Positions 53,139 through 62,507 of a DNA stretch of 64,000 nt are shown piece by piece; position 1 is the stretch's first letter, and each line of letters opens with the position of its first letter. The DNA comes from MWDV01 sp002070715 (GTDB taxonomy: Bacteria; Verrucomicrobiota; Verrucomicrobiia; Limisphaerales; MWDV01). The stretch spans positions 1 through 64,000 of the forward strand of contig DAONTI010000002.1 in NCBI GenBank assembly GCA_035411585.1, read 5' to 3'. Both the position numbers and the translations under genes were made by a program. The notes below the pieces were generated by a model. That model searched no databases, had not been told where the DNA came from, and saw only the letters and a program-made list of their open reading frames with translations.

Positions 53139-53293
53139 CCCTTAACGAATTTCGATCGCCCCAAGGTGCGCACTCGGAACATTCGCCTTGGGACCGGAAT
53201 GGTAGGCGGAAATCGTTTCAACTGGGCATCGTCCTCGTGTGCTGCGGCCACAGTTTTCCGTTGGTGACAGATTGGGCCGGCGCACTTGACTCT

Positions 53294-53323
53294 TGCCTGG
53301 ACCGTGCTTTGTTGGTCTATCAT
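53294..53323 (+). promoter_or_regulatory. candidate promoter of the superoxide dismutase gene
   Basis: TTGCCT (53294-53299), 18-nt spacer, TATCAT (53318-53323). It precedes a ~60-bp leader rich in A. No regulator site recognised. Confidence 0.4.
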
Positions 53324-53386
53324 CACGGTCAGCCGCATTAATGGCAGACATCAAAAAAACAACACGATAATAGAAAAACGAGAAAT

Positions 53387-54016
53387 ATGGCACACGAACT
53401 TCCTCCGCTTCCGTATGCGTTCGACGCGTTGGAGCCGCACTTGGACAAGGCCACGATGGAAATCCACCACGGCCGTCATCACAAGGCTTACGTGGACAAT
53501 CTGAACAAGGCCATTGCCGGGCAGATTGCCTTGGAGGCCAAATCGCTGGAACAACTCATCAAAGATCTGGGCTCCGTGCCGGATGCTGTGCGCGCGGCGG
53601 TGCGCAACAACGGCGGCGGACATTGGAATCACAGCTTCTTCTGGAAAATCATGGCGCCCAACGCGCCCGGGCGTCCCTCCGGCAAACTGGCGGAGGCGAT
53701 TACGGCCACCTTCGGCGGCTTTGACGAATTCAAGGCCAAATTCGAAGCCGCCGGGCTGGGACGGTTCGGCAGCGGTTGGGCCTGGCTCGTGGTAAATGGC
53801 GGCAAGTTGGAGGTCGTGTCCACCGCGAATCAGGACAATCCGCTCATGGGCCCGGCGGTCGCCGGTTGCGCCGGCACGCCGCTCTTGGGAGTGGACGTTT
53901 GGGAACACGCCTACTACCTGAAGTACCAAAACAAGCGCGCCGACTATTTGAAGGCGTTTTGGCACGTGGTCAACTGGGCGGAAGTCGAGAAGCATTACGC
54001 GGCAGCCACCGCCTGA
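53387..54016 (+). CDS. sodA: superoxide dismutase, Mn/Fe family (Mn-type residues)
   Basis: 209 residues, no signal peptide, cytoplasmic. Metal ligands His27 (MEIHHGRHH), His82 (GHWNHSFFW), Asp170 and His174 (DVWEHAYYLKY). GGGHW (Gly77/78) together with Gln149 in STANQDNPLM fits manganese-type enzymes, since iron-type ones carry the Gln before the WNH motif. Monocistronic by spacing. Confidence 0.95.
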   Translation: MAHELPPLPYAFDALEPHLDKATMEIHHGRHHKAYVDNLNKAIAGQIALEAKSLEQLIKDLGSVPDAVRAAVRNNGGGHWNHSFFWKIMAPNAPGRPSGKLAEAITATFGGFDEFKAKFEAAGLGRFGSGWAWLVVNGGKLEVVSTANQDNPLMGPAVAGCAGTPLLGVDVWEHAYYLKYQNKRADYLKAFWHVVNWAEVEKHYAAATA

Positions 54017-54220
54017 CGGGCGCGGTTCCGCAGGCATTGATCCCGGGCGTCGGAGAATTTCCGGCGCCCGGCTTGCTTTCGCAACGCGGTAAGAGGAAAT
54101 CCATTTCCATAAACCCGCCCTCCGGATCGGCATGTTCCGTATGGGCGGATACTGCCGGGCTTCGGACTTGCCAGCAACCGGGGTGACGATTGACAATCAG
54201 GCCGCACAACGGTTTCCCAG

Positions 54221-54745
54221 ATGAACAACGACCGGCAACCCAAGCATGCCTGGCCTCCGTGGCTTAAATCCTTGGTCATTGGACGGCATCCGCGGCGCAC
54301 CCTCTGGCGGATCGGCGGCTTGGTCGTTGTGTGTTTTGTCACGTTTCGTTTTGTGCTGCTGCCGGTGCGCGTGGAGGGAGAAAGCATGTGGCCCACCTAT
54401 CGCAACCATCGCATTAATTTTATCAACCGGCTGGCTTATCTCCGGCACGAACCGCGGCGGGGCGACGTGGTGGGCATCCGGCTGGCCGGTTGGCGCGTGA
54501 TGTTCATGAAACGGATCGTGGGGTTGCCCGGGGAAACGGTGGCGTTTCACGGCGGGCGTCTTTACATCAACCGCCAGTTGGTGCCCGAGCCGTATGTGCG
54601 CACGCCCTGCAATTGGGAACTGCCCCCCGAACAGTTGGGCCCGGATGAATACTTCGTCGTGGGCGACAACCGGGGCATGGCGGTCCAGGATCACTGGCTG
54701 GGGGCCACGTCCCGGGCGCGCATCATGGGCAAGGTGTTGTTATGA
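54221..54745 (+). CDS. lepB: signal peptidase I with altered box E
   Basis: 174-residue inner-membrane protease with one N-terminal membrane helix (RIGGLVVVCFVTFRFVLLPV). Ser55 in VEGESMWPT and Lys97 in MFMKRIVGLPGE form the Ser/Lys dyad. GDNRGMAVQDHWLG keeps GDNR, but the usual SxDSR that follows is absent: those positions read A, Q, D, H. This may alter activity or specificity. It overlaps the next gene by ATGA. Confidence 0.88.
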   Translation: MNNDRQPKHAWPPWLKSLVIGRHPRRTLWRIGGLVVVCFVTFRFVLLPVRVEGESMWPTYRNHRINFINRLAYLRHEPRRGDVVGIRLAGWRVMFMKRIVGLPGETVAFHGGRLYINRQLVPEPYVRTPCNWELPPEQLGPDEYFVVGDNRGMAVQDHWLGATSRARIMGKVLL

Positions 54746-55239
54746 AAATCGCCGTCCGCCTTCTGCTCGGCCTCGGCGGCCTCCTCCTCGTGATCTGGCT
54801 GTGGGGGGTCTTTTTTCCGGGACCGGAAAAAATCATCCGCAAACGCCTGCGCGAACTGGAGGCGCTGGTCTCCTTCCCGGCGAATCAACCGCCGCTCGCC
54901 AACCTGACCGCCGTGCAACAAATTTGCGCGCGGGTGACGCCGGATGTGGAAATCCGCGTGGACGTTCGCGGGGTGGGCCGCGGCCAGCTTCAGGGGCGCG
55001 ATCATCTGCGGGAAGCGCTATTGGGATTTCGCTCCACCGTGAACGGCGCGAAAGTGGAACTCCTTGACGTGGGCGTGCGCCTGGCGCCGGACAAACAATC
55101 CGCCGAGGTTTCCCTGACCGCCAAAGCGCGCACCCCGCGCGACCCGGACACTCAATTCCAAGAGTTGAAGATCATTATGCGTCATCAAGGCGGGCATTGG
55201 CTCGTCGCGCAAGTGGAAACCGTAAAGACCTTGCGTTGA
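54742..55239 (+). CDS. small membrane-anchored protein with NTF2-like domain
   Basis: 165 residues: N-terminal membrane anchor (LLLGLGGLLLVIWLWGVFF), then a domain with the outline of NTF2/SnoaL-like folds (LREALLGFRSTVNGAKVELL... FQELKIIMRHQGGHWLVAQV ...). Translationally coupled to signal peptidase by the 4-nt overlap, suggesting a joint role at the membrane. Function unknown. Confidence 0.7.
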   Translation: MKIAVRLLLGLGGLLLVIWLWGVFFPGPEKIIRKRLRELEALVSFPANQPPLANLTAVQQICARVTPDVEIRVDVRGVGRGQLQGRDHLREALLGFRSTVNGAKVELLDVGVRLAPDKQSAEVSLTAKARTPRDPDTQFQELKIIMRHQGGHWLVAQVETVKTLR

Positions 55240-55433
55240 AGGTTGCGCGTGATTGAGGTCGGCGAAGCAAATGTCGCATCGCTTGCCCAGGGAGGATTCC
55301 GCAGAAACGACTTGGCTGGCAGCCGAATGAAGATTACCGCAGAGAGATCCATCATGAGACATCGCCCCGGTCAACCCATGCTGCGTTGACAATAAGATTG
55401 CCAGCCGGTTGGGGCTGAATCAGCCTTCCGCCG

Positions 55434-56294
55434 ATGAAAGTCGTGAAATCCATCGCCGCCATGCAACGTCTGTCGGGGCGGTGGCGGCGCGCGGGGCGGC
55501 GCATCGGACTGGTGCCCACCATGGGCTTTTTGCATGAAGGCCATCTCAGCCTGATTCGCGTCGCCCGCCGGCGGGTGGGGGCGTCCGGACAAGTGGTGGT
55601 CAGCATTTACGTAAATCCCACCCAGTTCGGTCCCGCCGAGGATTGGGTGCGGTACCCGCGGGATTTGCCCCGCGACCTGAAGGCGTGCCGCGCGGCGGGG
55701 GTGGACGTGGTGTTCGCTCCCAGCGACGCCGCCATGTATCCCGGAAAGGCCGCGGGTCGGTACAGCACGTACGTCGTCGAAGAACAACTCTCGCAAAGCA
55801 TGGAGGGCCGGACGCGTCCCACGCATTTCCGCGGCGTGACGACCGTGGTGGCGAAACTATTCCATCTCGTCCAGCCGGACGTGGCGGTGTTCGGCGCGAA
55901 AGACTGGCAACAGGCGGCGGTCATCCGGCGCATGGTGACCGATCTGAATTTTCCGGTGCGCATGGTGATCGCGCCGACCGTGCGGGAACCGGATGGATTG
56001 GCGATGAGCTCGCGCAATAAATACCTCGATCCCGAGCAACGCCGGCAAGCCACGGTGTTGTGGCAGGCGCTCCGGCACGCGCGGAGCCGGGTGGGCCGGA
56101 CGCCGATTCCCGCCGCGCGTCTAAAAAAGGAGATCGCCCGGCTGGTGGCCGCCGCGTCCCAGGCGAAACTCGATTACGTGGAATTTTTTGACCCGGAAAC
56201 GCTGGCGCCCGTCGCCCGGGTTTCCCGGGGAACCCACATGGCGCTGGCCGTCTGGGTGGGAAAAACACGTTTGATTGACAACGGGCGGCTTTGA
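55434..56294 (+). CDS. panC: pantothenate synthetase
   Basis: ATP-dependent condensation of pantoate and beta-alanine. Motifs: GLVPTMGFLHEGHLSLIRVA (HIGH-like), VSIYVNPTQFGPAEDW, HFRGVTTVVAKLFHLVQPDV, FGAKDWQQAAVIRRM (the family usually has Glu at the Ala position) and LAMSSRNKYL. 286 residues, normal. ATG at 55434. It lies 80 bp before nadB, together a cofactor-synthesis pair. Confidence 0.95.
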   Translation: MKVVKSIAAMQRLSGRWRRAGRRIGLVPTMGFLHEGHLSLIRVARRRVGASGQVVVSIYVNPTQFGPAEDWVRYPRDLPRDLKACRAAGVDVVFAPSDAAMYPGKAAGRYSTYVVEEQLSQSMEGRTRPTHFRGVTTVVAKLFHLVQPDVAVFGAKDWQQAAVIRRMVTDLNFPVRMVIAPTVREPDGLAMSSRNKYLDPEQRRQATVLWQALRHARSRVGRTPIPAARLKKEIARLVAAASQAKLDYVEFFDPETLAPVARVSRGTHMALAVWVGKTRLIDNGRL

Positions 56295-56375
56295 CGGCGC
56301 GAGGCGCGTTTCCTCCGGCAACCGGCCGTTGATTTGAATTTCGCGTTCCCGGGGCGGTGGGGTAAATTTCCTCCC

Positions 56376-57971
56376 GTGAAACACTTCGATTATCTGGTTC
56401 TAGGCAGCGGCATCGCGGGCTTGTCGTTTGCGCTCAAAGCAGCCGCCTGCGGACGGGTGGCCATCGTTACCAAGAAGGACCGGGCGGAATCCAACACGAA
56501 TTACGCCCAGGGCGGCATCGCGGCGGTTTTCAGCAAGGAGGATTCGTTTGCGTTGCATGTGCGCGACACGCTGGTCGCCGGGGCGGGACTATGCAACGAA
56601 CCGGTCGTCCGGCAGATTATCGAGGATGGTCCGGCGCGGATCGCGGAATTGATTGCCTTGGGCACGCAATTTTCCGAACGCGAAGCGCGCAGCGAAAACG
56701 GCGTGCGGGAATTGGATCTGGGCCGGGAGGGCGGGCATTCGAAACGCCGGATTCTGCACGTCAAAGATGTGACCGGGCGCGAGATCGAGCGCCGGCTGTT
56801 GCAGGCGGTGGCGGCCCAACCCAACATTACGATTTTCGAAAACCATCTGGCGATTGACCTCATCACCCGCCAGAAACTCGGTGGTGGGGGCGAGAACCGT
56901 TGTCTGGGCGCCTACGTGTTCGACAAACCGAATGGCGTGGTGGAAACCTTCGTCGCGCCGGTCACGCTGCTGGCCACGGGCGGCTGCGGGAAGGTATATC
57001 TTTATACGACCAATCCGGATATTGCCACGGGCGATGGCGTGGCGATGGCGTATCGCGCGGGCGCGACCGTGGCGAACATGGAGTTCATCCAGTTTCATCC
57101 CACCTGCCTGTATCATCCCAAGGCGAAATCATTTCTCATCAGCGAAGCCGTGCGCGGTGAAGGCGGGGTGCTGCGCAATCTCCGCGGCGTGGAGTTCATG
57201 GAGGGCGTGCATCCGCTGAAATCGCTGGCGCCGCGCGACATCGTGGCCCGGGCGATTGACAGTGAGATCAAGAAAAGCGGGGCGACGCATGTGTGGTTGG
57301 ACATCACCCACAAACCCGCCCCGTTCATCATGGAACGGTTTCCGAATATCTACCAAACCTGCCTCGGCTACGGTTTGGACATCACCAAGGAGCCGATTCC
57401 GGTGGTGCCCGCCGCCCATTATCAATGCGGCGGGGTGCGGACCACGGTGGACGGGCAAACGGATATTCCGGGACTGTACGCCGTGGGCGAAGTCGCCTGC
57501 ACCGGCTTGCACGGCGCCAACCGGCTGGCGAGCAATTCCCTTTTGGAAGCCGTGGTGTGCGCGCATCGCGCCGCCCAGCATATCGCGGGGAATCCGCTGC
57601 CGCCCGTCGAGGTTTCGATTCCGGCCTGGCAATCGGGCGAGGCTTGCAACGCCGATGAAATGGTCGTGGTCGCCCACAACTGGAATGAAATCCGCCGGTT
57701 GATGTGGGATTACGTGGGCATCGTGCGCACGACCAAACGCCTCGAGCGCGCCCAGAAACGGCTGGTCAATCTGCAACAGGAAATCCACGAGTATTACTGG
57801 AATTTCATCGTCACGGCGGATCTCCTGGAACTGCGCAACATCGCCACGGTGGCGGAATTGATTGTGCAATGCGCGTTGCAACGCCCCGAAAGCCGCGGCC
57901 TGCATTTCACCCTCGATTTTCCGGATGCAAATCCGGATTGGGCCCAGCGCAACACCGTCGTGCGTCGCTGA
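56376..57971 (+). CDS. nadB: L-aspartate oxidase
   Basis: FAD enzyme oxidising L-aspartate to iminoaspartate, first step of de novo NAD synthesis. FAD motif DYLVLGSGIAGLSFAL, NTNYAQGGIAAVFSKEDSF, REGGHSKRRILHVKDVTGRE, GANRLASNSLLEAVVCAHRA, and the C-terminal helical domain. The GTG at 56376 (VKHFDYLVLGSG) gives the family start; the frame begins at 56334 without homology. 531 residues, as usual. Confidence 0.94.
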   Translation: MKHFDYLVLGSGIAGLSFALKAAACGRVAIVTKKDRAESNTNYAQGGIAAVFSKEDSFALHVRDTLVAGAGLCNEPVVRQIIEDGPARIAELIALGTQFSEREARSENGVRELDLGREGGHSKRRILHVKDVTGREIERRLLQAVAAQPNITIFENHLAIDLITRQKLGGGGENRCLGAYVFDKPNGVVETFVAPVTLLATGGCGKVYLYTTNPDIATGDGVAMAYRAGATVANMEFIQFHPTCLYHPKAKSFLISEAVRGEGGVLRNLRGVEFMEGVHPLKSLAPRDIVARAIDSEIKKSGATHVWLDITHKPAPFIMERFPNIYQTCLGYGLDITKEPIPVVPAAHYQCGGVRTTVDGQTDIPGLYAVGEVACTGLHGANRLASNSLLEAVVCAHRAAQHIAGNPLPPVEVSIPAWQSGEACNADEMVVVAHNWNEIRRLMWDYVGIVRTTKRLERAQKRLVNLQQEIHEYYWNFIVTADLLELRNIATVAELIVQCALQRPESRGLHFTLDFPDANPDWAQRNTVVRR

Positions 57972-58077
57972 CACCGGTTTCATCAACCGGCGACGGCGGG
58001 GATAAGGCAACCTCCGCCAAACGCGCGCCGCTATTTTTCGCTTCTTTCCTTGCGCATCGCATGATTGAGTCAGGGGC

Positions 58078-58803
58078 GTGACCGGAACACTTATCAATGC
58101 GGCGGCCATCGTCATCAGCGGACTGGCGGGACTGTGGCTGCGGCGCGGCCTCCCAACTGCCACGCAAAATTGGCTGAAGGTCGCCCTGGGCGCTTTGACC
58201 GTGTATGTGGGGCTGCGCCTCACGTGGATCAGCCTCAGCGGCTCGCTCCTCACCGTTCTGAAACAACTAGGGCTCGTCGTGCTGGCGATGATGCTGGGTA
58301 AAATCGCCGGTCGGTTGCTGGGGTTGCAAAGGGCTTCGAACCGCCTCGGCCAATTCGCCCGCGAACGCTGCGCCGCCGCGCGTCCGGGCGCCCGCGGTCA
58401 ATTCAACGAGGCGTTCACCGTCTGCACCGTGTTGTTCTGCGTGGCCCCGCTGGGACCGCTGGGCGCGGTGGTGGATGGGTTGGGCGGACATTCCGGGCCG
58501 CTCATCATCAAAGCGGCGATGGACGGGCTGGCGGCCATGGGATTCATCCGTCTGTTCGGCTGGGGCGTGCTGGTCTCCGCATTGCCGGTGCTGGCGGGGC
58601 AGGGCACCATTGCCCTGCTTGGCGCGCAATTGGTTGAGCCGTTCCTCCGCGTGCACGGCGGGTTGACCGATGCGGTCGTCGCCACGGCTGGGTTGCTGAT
58701 TTTCTCCGTCGCCCTGCTGATCTTGGAAGTGCGCCGGGTGGAGGTGGCGGATTATCTGCCCAGCCTGTTCTTCGCGCCGTTGCTGGCGCGGCTGTGGTGG
58801 TGA
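58078..58803 (+). CDS. DUF554-family membrane protein
   Basis: 241 residues, about seven hydrophobic segments, from GTG 58078 (TGTLINAAAIVISGLAGLWL). The DUF554 marks are present: GLRLTWISLSGS, GRLLGLQRASNRLGQFARER, TVLFCVAPLGPLGAVVDGLG, LIIKAAMDGLAAMGFIRLFG. Inner-membrane protein of unknown transport role. It follows nadB by ~100 bp. Confidence 0.85.
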   Translation: MTGTLINAAAIVISGLAGLWLRRGLPTATQNWLKVALGALTVYVGLRLTWISLSGSLLTVLKQLGLVVLAMMLGKIAGRLLGLQRASNRLGQFARERCAAARPGARGQFNEAFTVCTVLFCVAPLGPLGAVVDGLGGHSGPLIIKAAMDGLAAMGFIRLFGWGVLVSALPVLAGQGTIALLGAQLVEPFLRVHGGLTDAVVATAGLLIFSVALLILEVRRVEVADYLPSLFFAPLLARLWW

Positions 58804-59006
58804 AAGAAGGGAGTGGGTACGGTTTTGTCTTCCCCGACGCGTTGGGTGTTTCCTTGCCCATTGAGAAAATTCACCGTACTCCTCCGCCATCACATTGCTC
58901 CCGCCATCGGGAACGGGACCGCTTCTCCTGCGTTTTCAACGTCGTTCCTGCGGATTGGGAAAATCTTGAAGAGCAAGAATCCGACGCAAAGGTTTCCGGT
59001 GCGGCG

Positions 59007-62000
59007 TCACGGATCGGGCAGCGAACGAAAGACATTGTCCCAACCCAGCACGGTCAAATTTTGCTCGCACCCGCCAAAACAATACGAATGGAAATAGATC
59101 AGCCGGATGTTGCGGGCGTTTAACTCGGCCTTGACGGCGTCGTCCAAGCCCGGCTCCCGCCACGGATCCAAAATCAACTCCTCGACATGTTCGTGTCCGG
59201 TCCGTCCATGGGCCCACAAGGTTTGCGCATAGTAATCGCGGAGAACCAACGGCTCGCTTAACAGCCCTTCAATGCGTGTTTCTCCCGCGCCCCCCACATA
59301 GCTGTACTGGGTGCCGACACTTGGAAACCACGGATTGCACGGGTCCAGGGGCGGTCCGGTTTCCACGCGGCAGGGCAACCAGCGTAGCGTGGTGGCAATG
59401 GAGATGGGATTGGTGGTCATGGACCGCCACCCGGGCGGGTAAAGACCCGGCTCAAAACCGGCGAGATTCGTCAGGGGTTCGGGTGAACGAAACAACAATA
59501 CCGATTCGTTGGTCGTCAAGAAGGTGCTTCCTGCCACCCCTGACACGGCCACCGGTGTCGCATAGGTGACTTGCAAGGCAAGCTGCGCGTCGGCCACGGT
59601 GCGCCATTGGCTTTCCCTCGCTGAGACCGCGAGGGGCCATTCGGTAAAGAGGGTAAACGCGCGCCGGGCTGCGCCGGTTCCTTGTGTCCAGCCGTCCAAG
59701 GTGATCAGGCGGTTGGGATCGGACGCACTCGCGGTGGCAAACGAGGCATCGGGCCAATCGGCAGGCCGGCCGGTCAGGACGCGAACCGGGGACGTTTCGG
59801 CGAACTCGACATTCGCCGTGTGGTAGAGGGAGGCGGCCAGGTTGGTGGTGTGGAGCAGCACGTTGGTGGTCCGCAGTTGCCATTTTGATTTCAAGCGATG
59901 CATGGCAAACACGCCACTGCCCTGGGGCATCGGGCTGCCCACCACTTCGAAGCCGCTGCCGGGTGACACCAGCCATTCCGTCGCCTCGCTCAACAAAAAA
60001 ACCGGCTGCAGGTTTGTGGAGGTGGGGAGTGGGATCTCGCGAACCTGTTTCACGTAGAGGCGGCCCGGTTGGAGTTTTTTGTATTCGAGCACCAGCTGGA
60101 ACAGAGACCGGTTGGTATTCTCTGTGCCATAACCCGCGGCCACGGTGGCAGCCAAGCCGGCCAGGTGCTGGTAATCAGCCGGCCAGCTCAGCACGTAATC
60201 GCCCCACGGCACCAGGGCGGAACTCTGCCGCGAGGAGAGGTTCGTGGCGCCGAACCAGTGTTGGAAATCTACGATTTCAGGAGCGGCCGCATCGTTGGGA
60301 TTTGTCACCGAGGCGGCGCCGAGCTGGGTGACGAAAGTGCCGCGAATGTTCCAACCGATGGGCGTAAGCTGCGCCGTGAGCGTGGCCACGCCATTGGCGA
60401 GTTCGATTTCGTCCGGCGTCGAGTAATGCACCAGCAAGGCCATGCCGGCTTGCGACTCGTCCACGCCCAGCCGCAACCGTTCCAGGAAAGCGTTTTCATT
60501 GTAGAAGCTGGCGAAGACTTTCTTGATCGCACGGAATACGCCGCGTTCCTTCGGCTGGGAGGCATCGCAATGACACGGACCGGTGGTGTCGTCGTCAAGG
60601 TCGTCCGCCAGGCAACCACTAAAGCTGTCGTAGAGCCCCGCGCCGGTGAAACTCTCGCTGTCTTCAAGATTGGTCGAACTGCGGAAACGGATTTTGCGGT
60701 GGGGATCAAAGCCGGCCAACGCCCCCAAGACAGCCTGCTCTTGGGCCGGAGTCAATTGCGCCGTCTGAGTAAACAACCCGCGTATGGCGGTCAATTGCAT
60801 CCGCACGGCGGCGACATTGGGCGGATATTGAAAACCTTCCAAGCGCGCTTGAATGGTGGCCGCCAGGGTTCGACCGTCGGGCAGCGTTTGGTTCAGGAAC
60901 TCGTCCCATAAATCGAAACTGAAAGCAATGGCCTCGGGGGAGAAATCGGGGATGGCCCGGCGCAACAAGCCGAAGTTGGCTGCTTTCCCGCCAAAAAACC
61001 GGATGTCGGCTGGCATGAGTTTGGCGGTGTCCGCCGTGTAGGCCCCGTAGCGCGCTTTGGGGATCAGGTGAAGTTGCGGAATCTTGAACGCGGCGATCTG
61101 CGCTTTTTGTGCGGGCGTTAGCACGCCCTCCAAGTCCAGCAGTTTAATGCGGTCGCCATCCGGTCCTGATTCGGTGCGGAGCGCGATGTCATGGCCGATC
61201 AAACCCTGGGCGCGCCCGCGTTCGTCCGCCCCGGCCAGCGAGGCAAAAGGCACGCCGTAATTTTGGGCCAGGAGAGCCACATGCGAGCCGGGCGTTGCCG
61301 GCGCAAGGGAGAGGATCCCGGCCACGAAGGGAATTTCCGCCGGCACCGCATCCGTGAGCAGGATGTCTTCGGGACACAACCGGCCGTCAGCGTAAGCCGC
61401 CGCAATCTCGGCGCCCGGCACAAAAACCAGCCGGCCCACCGCCCAGCCTCCCGCGTAAATCGTCGTGGCCTGGCCAGTCCAACGTTCCAGCGAGGCCAGC
61501 GGAATCCCCCGGGCGGCAAACCAATTTTCATTTCGCCAGGCGCTGTCCGCCTGCTCAAAGGTCGGCAGATAAAATGCAGTGACCTCCGGGCTGGCGGCCA
61601 CCGCCGATTTCACCACTTCAAACCACCGCGCGACCTGCTCGGGCGGGTAGGGATCCTGGCCGACAAACTGGATGCCGTATTCCCGGCCCATGAATGGCCA
61701 GAGAGACTGCGGAGCGCTGAGCGTGAATTGCGGAGCGAGGATAACGCCCAGGACAACGCGTTGTCCGTTGGTCCGCAGCGAAACCGCATTAAATTGCTCC
61801 GGCGACAGGCCGAAACACAGCGGAAGCCGTTGAACAGCGAATTCGTAATGCAGGGGATACGCCCGGCTGTCTTGGAAAATCACGCGGTTGGGATCATCCA
61901 GAAGGAGGGCGAACTTGGCCCACACGAGCGGTGAAGTCGCCGAACAGGGAGTCACATTGAAAAAAGGATCCCCGGGAAACTGCAACTGGTTCGCCCAATC

Positions 62001-62384
62001 GTTCGTGTTGCCACGGGGAGTGCGCGCGATCCGATAAAAGCGGGCGGTCTGTCCATCCGCGCTGGGATCGGTAAAATCAAACGGCGTATGCAGCAGCACC
62101 GCGGCGTCATGCCAATGAACGAGATCGGTGGAAACCTGGAGAGTGAACACTTGCGGCGGGGCGTTTGAATCATGGAAATCACCCCGGACACGGGGCCAGC
62201 CGTTCGGCGCCGGCAACAGGACTTCCAGTCGTAATGGACAATTGGTGCGCGGCGGGTCCGGAAAAATAATTTGGGCCGGCACCGGTTTCGGCAATCCCGC
62301 CAGCAGCAGTACGAGCAGCAACGGGGACCAATCCGCCCGCAGCCTCGTTTTGCCACGACCAATGGAAACCGGCCTGGTCTTCAT
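59007..62384 (-). CDS. exported protein with PEP/pyruvate-dikinase-type nucleotide-binding domain
   Basis: 1125 residues. Signal peptide (LLLVLLLAGLPKPVPAQ), then a short beta module (FTLQVSTDLVHWHDAAVLLH ... ARFYRIA) like those on other secreted proteins here. A middle part (~150-440) has no family recognised. A PPDK/PEP-synthase N-terminal-like domain (~455-800) follows, with FFGGKAANFGLLRRAIPDF at ~461 and IRFRSSTNLEDSESFTGAGL at ~565, the equivalents of GGKGANL and RSSATxED-FAGQ. No phospho-His swivelling domain or PEP-binding barrel is evident. The C-terminal part carries a Cys pair (SYCFGGC). An ATP-grasp-type domain on an exported protein is unexpected. 123 bp downstream of pyrD. Confidence 0.7.
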   Translation of the reverse strand: MKTRPVSIGRGKTRLRADWSPLLLVLLLAGLPKPVPAQIIFPDPPRTNCPLRLEVLLPAPNGWPRVRGDFHDSNAPPQVFTLQVSTDLVHWHDAAVLLHTPFDFTDPSADGQTARFYRIARTPRGNTNDWANQLQFPGDPFFNVTPCSATSPLVWAKFALLLDDPNRVIFQDSRAYPLHYEFAVQRLPLCFGLSPEQFNAVSLRTNGQRVVLGVILAPQFTLSAPQSLWPFMGREYGIQFVGQDPYPPEQVARWFEVVKSAVAASPEVTAFYLPTFEQADSAWRNENWFAARGIPLASLERWTGQATTIYAGGWAVGRLVFVPGAEIAAAYADGRLCPEDILLTDAVPAEIPFVAGILSLAPATPGSHVALLAQNYGVPFASLAGADERGRAQGLIGHDIALRTESGPDGDRIKLLDLEGVLTPAQKAQIAAFKIPQLHLIPKARYGAYTADTAKLMPADIRFFGGKAANFGLLRRAIPDFSPEAIAFSFDLWDEFLNQTLPDGRTLAATIQARLEGFQYPPNVAAVRMQLTAIRGLFTQTAQLTPAQEQAVLGALAGFDPHRKIRFRSSTNLEDSESFTGAGLYDSFSGCLADDLDDDTTGPCHCDASQPKERGVFRAIKKVFASFYNENAFLERLRLGVDESQAGMALLVHYSTPDEIELANGVATLTAQLTPIGWNIRGTFVTQLGAASVTNPNDAAAPEIVDFQHWFGATNLSSRQSSALVPWGDYVLSWPADYQHLAGLAATVAAGYGTENTNRSLFQLVLEYKKLQPGRLYVKQVREIPLPTSTNLQPVFLLSEATEWLVSPGSGFEVVGSPMPQGSGVFAMHRLKSKWQLRTTNVLLHTTNLAASLYHTANVEFAETSPVRVLTGRPADWPDASFATASASDPNRLITLDGWTQGTGAARRAFTLFTEWPLAVSARESQWRTVADAQLALQVTYATPVAVSGVAGSTFLTTNESVLLFRSPEPLTNLAGFEPGLYPPGWRSMTTNPISIATTLRWLPCRVETGPPLDPCNPWFPSVGTQYSYVGGAGETRIEGLLSEPLVLRDYYAQTLWAHGRTGHEHVEELILDPWREPGLDDAVKAELNARNIRLIYFHSYCFGGCEQNLTVLGWDNVFRSLPDP

Positions 62385-62507
62385 GCGGTTAACGTACTCC
62401 AGCAGGAATTTGAAGCAAGCGCAGTGCTGGCACGTCCTGCCGGCTGAGGTGACCGAACTGCCAATGATTGGATTTCCGTTTGACGCCGGGTTTGTGGTTC
62501 TTGTCCG

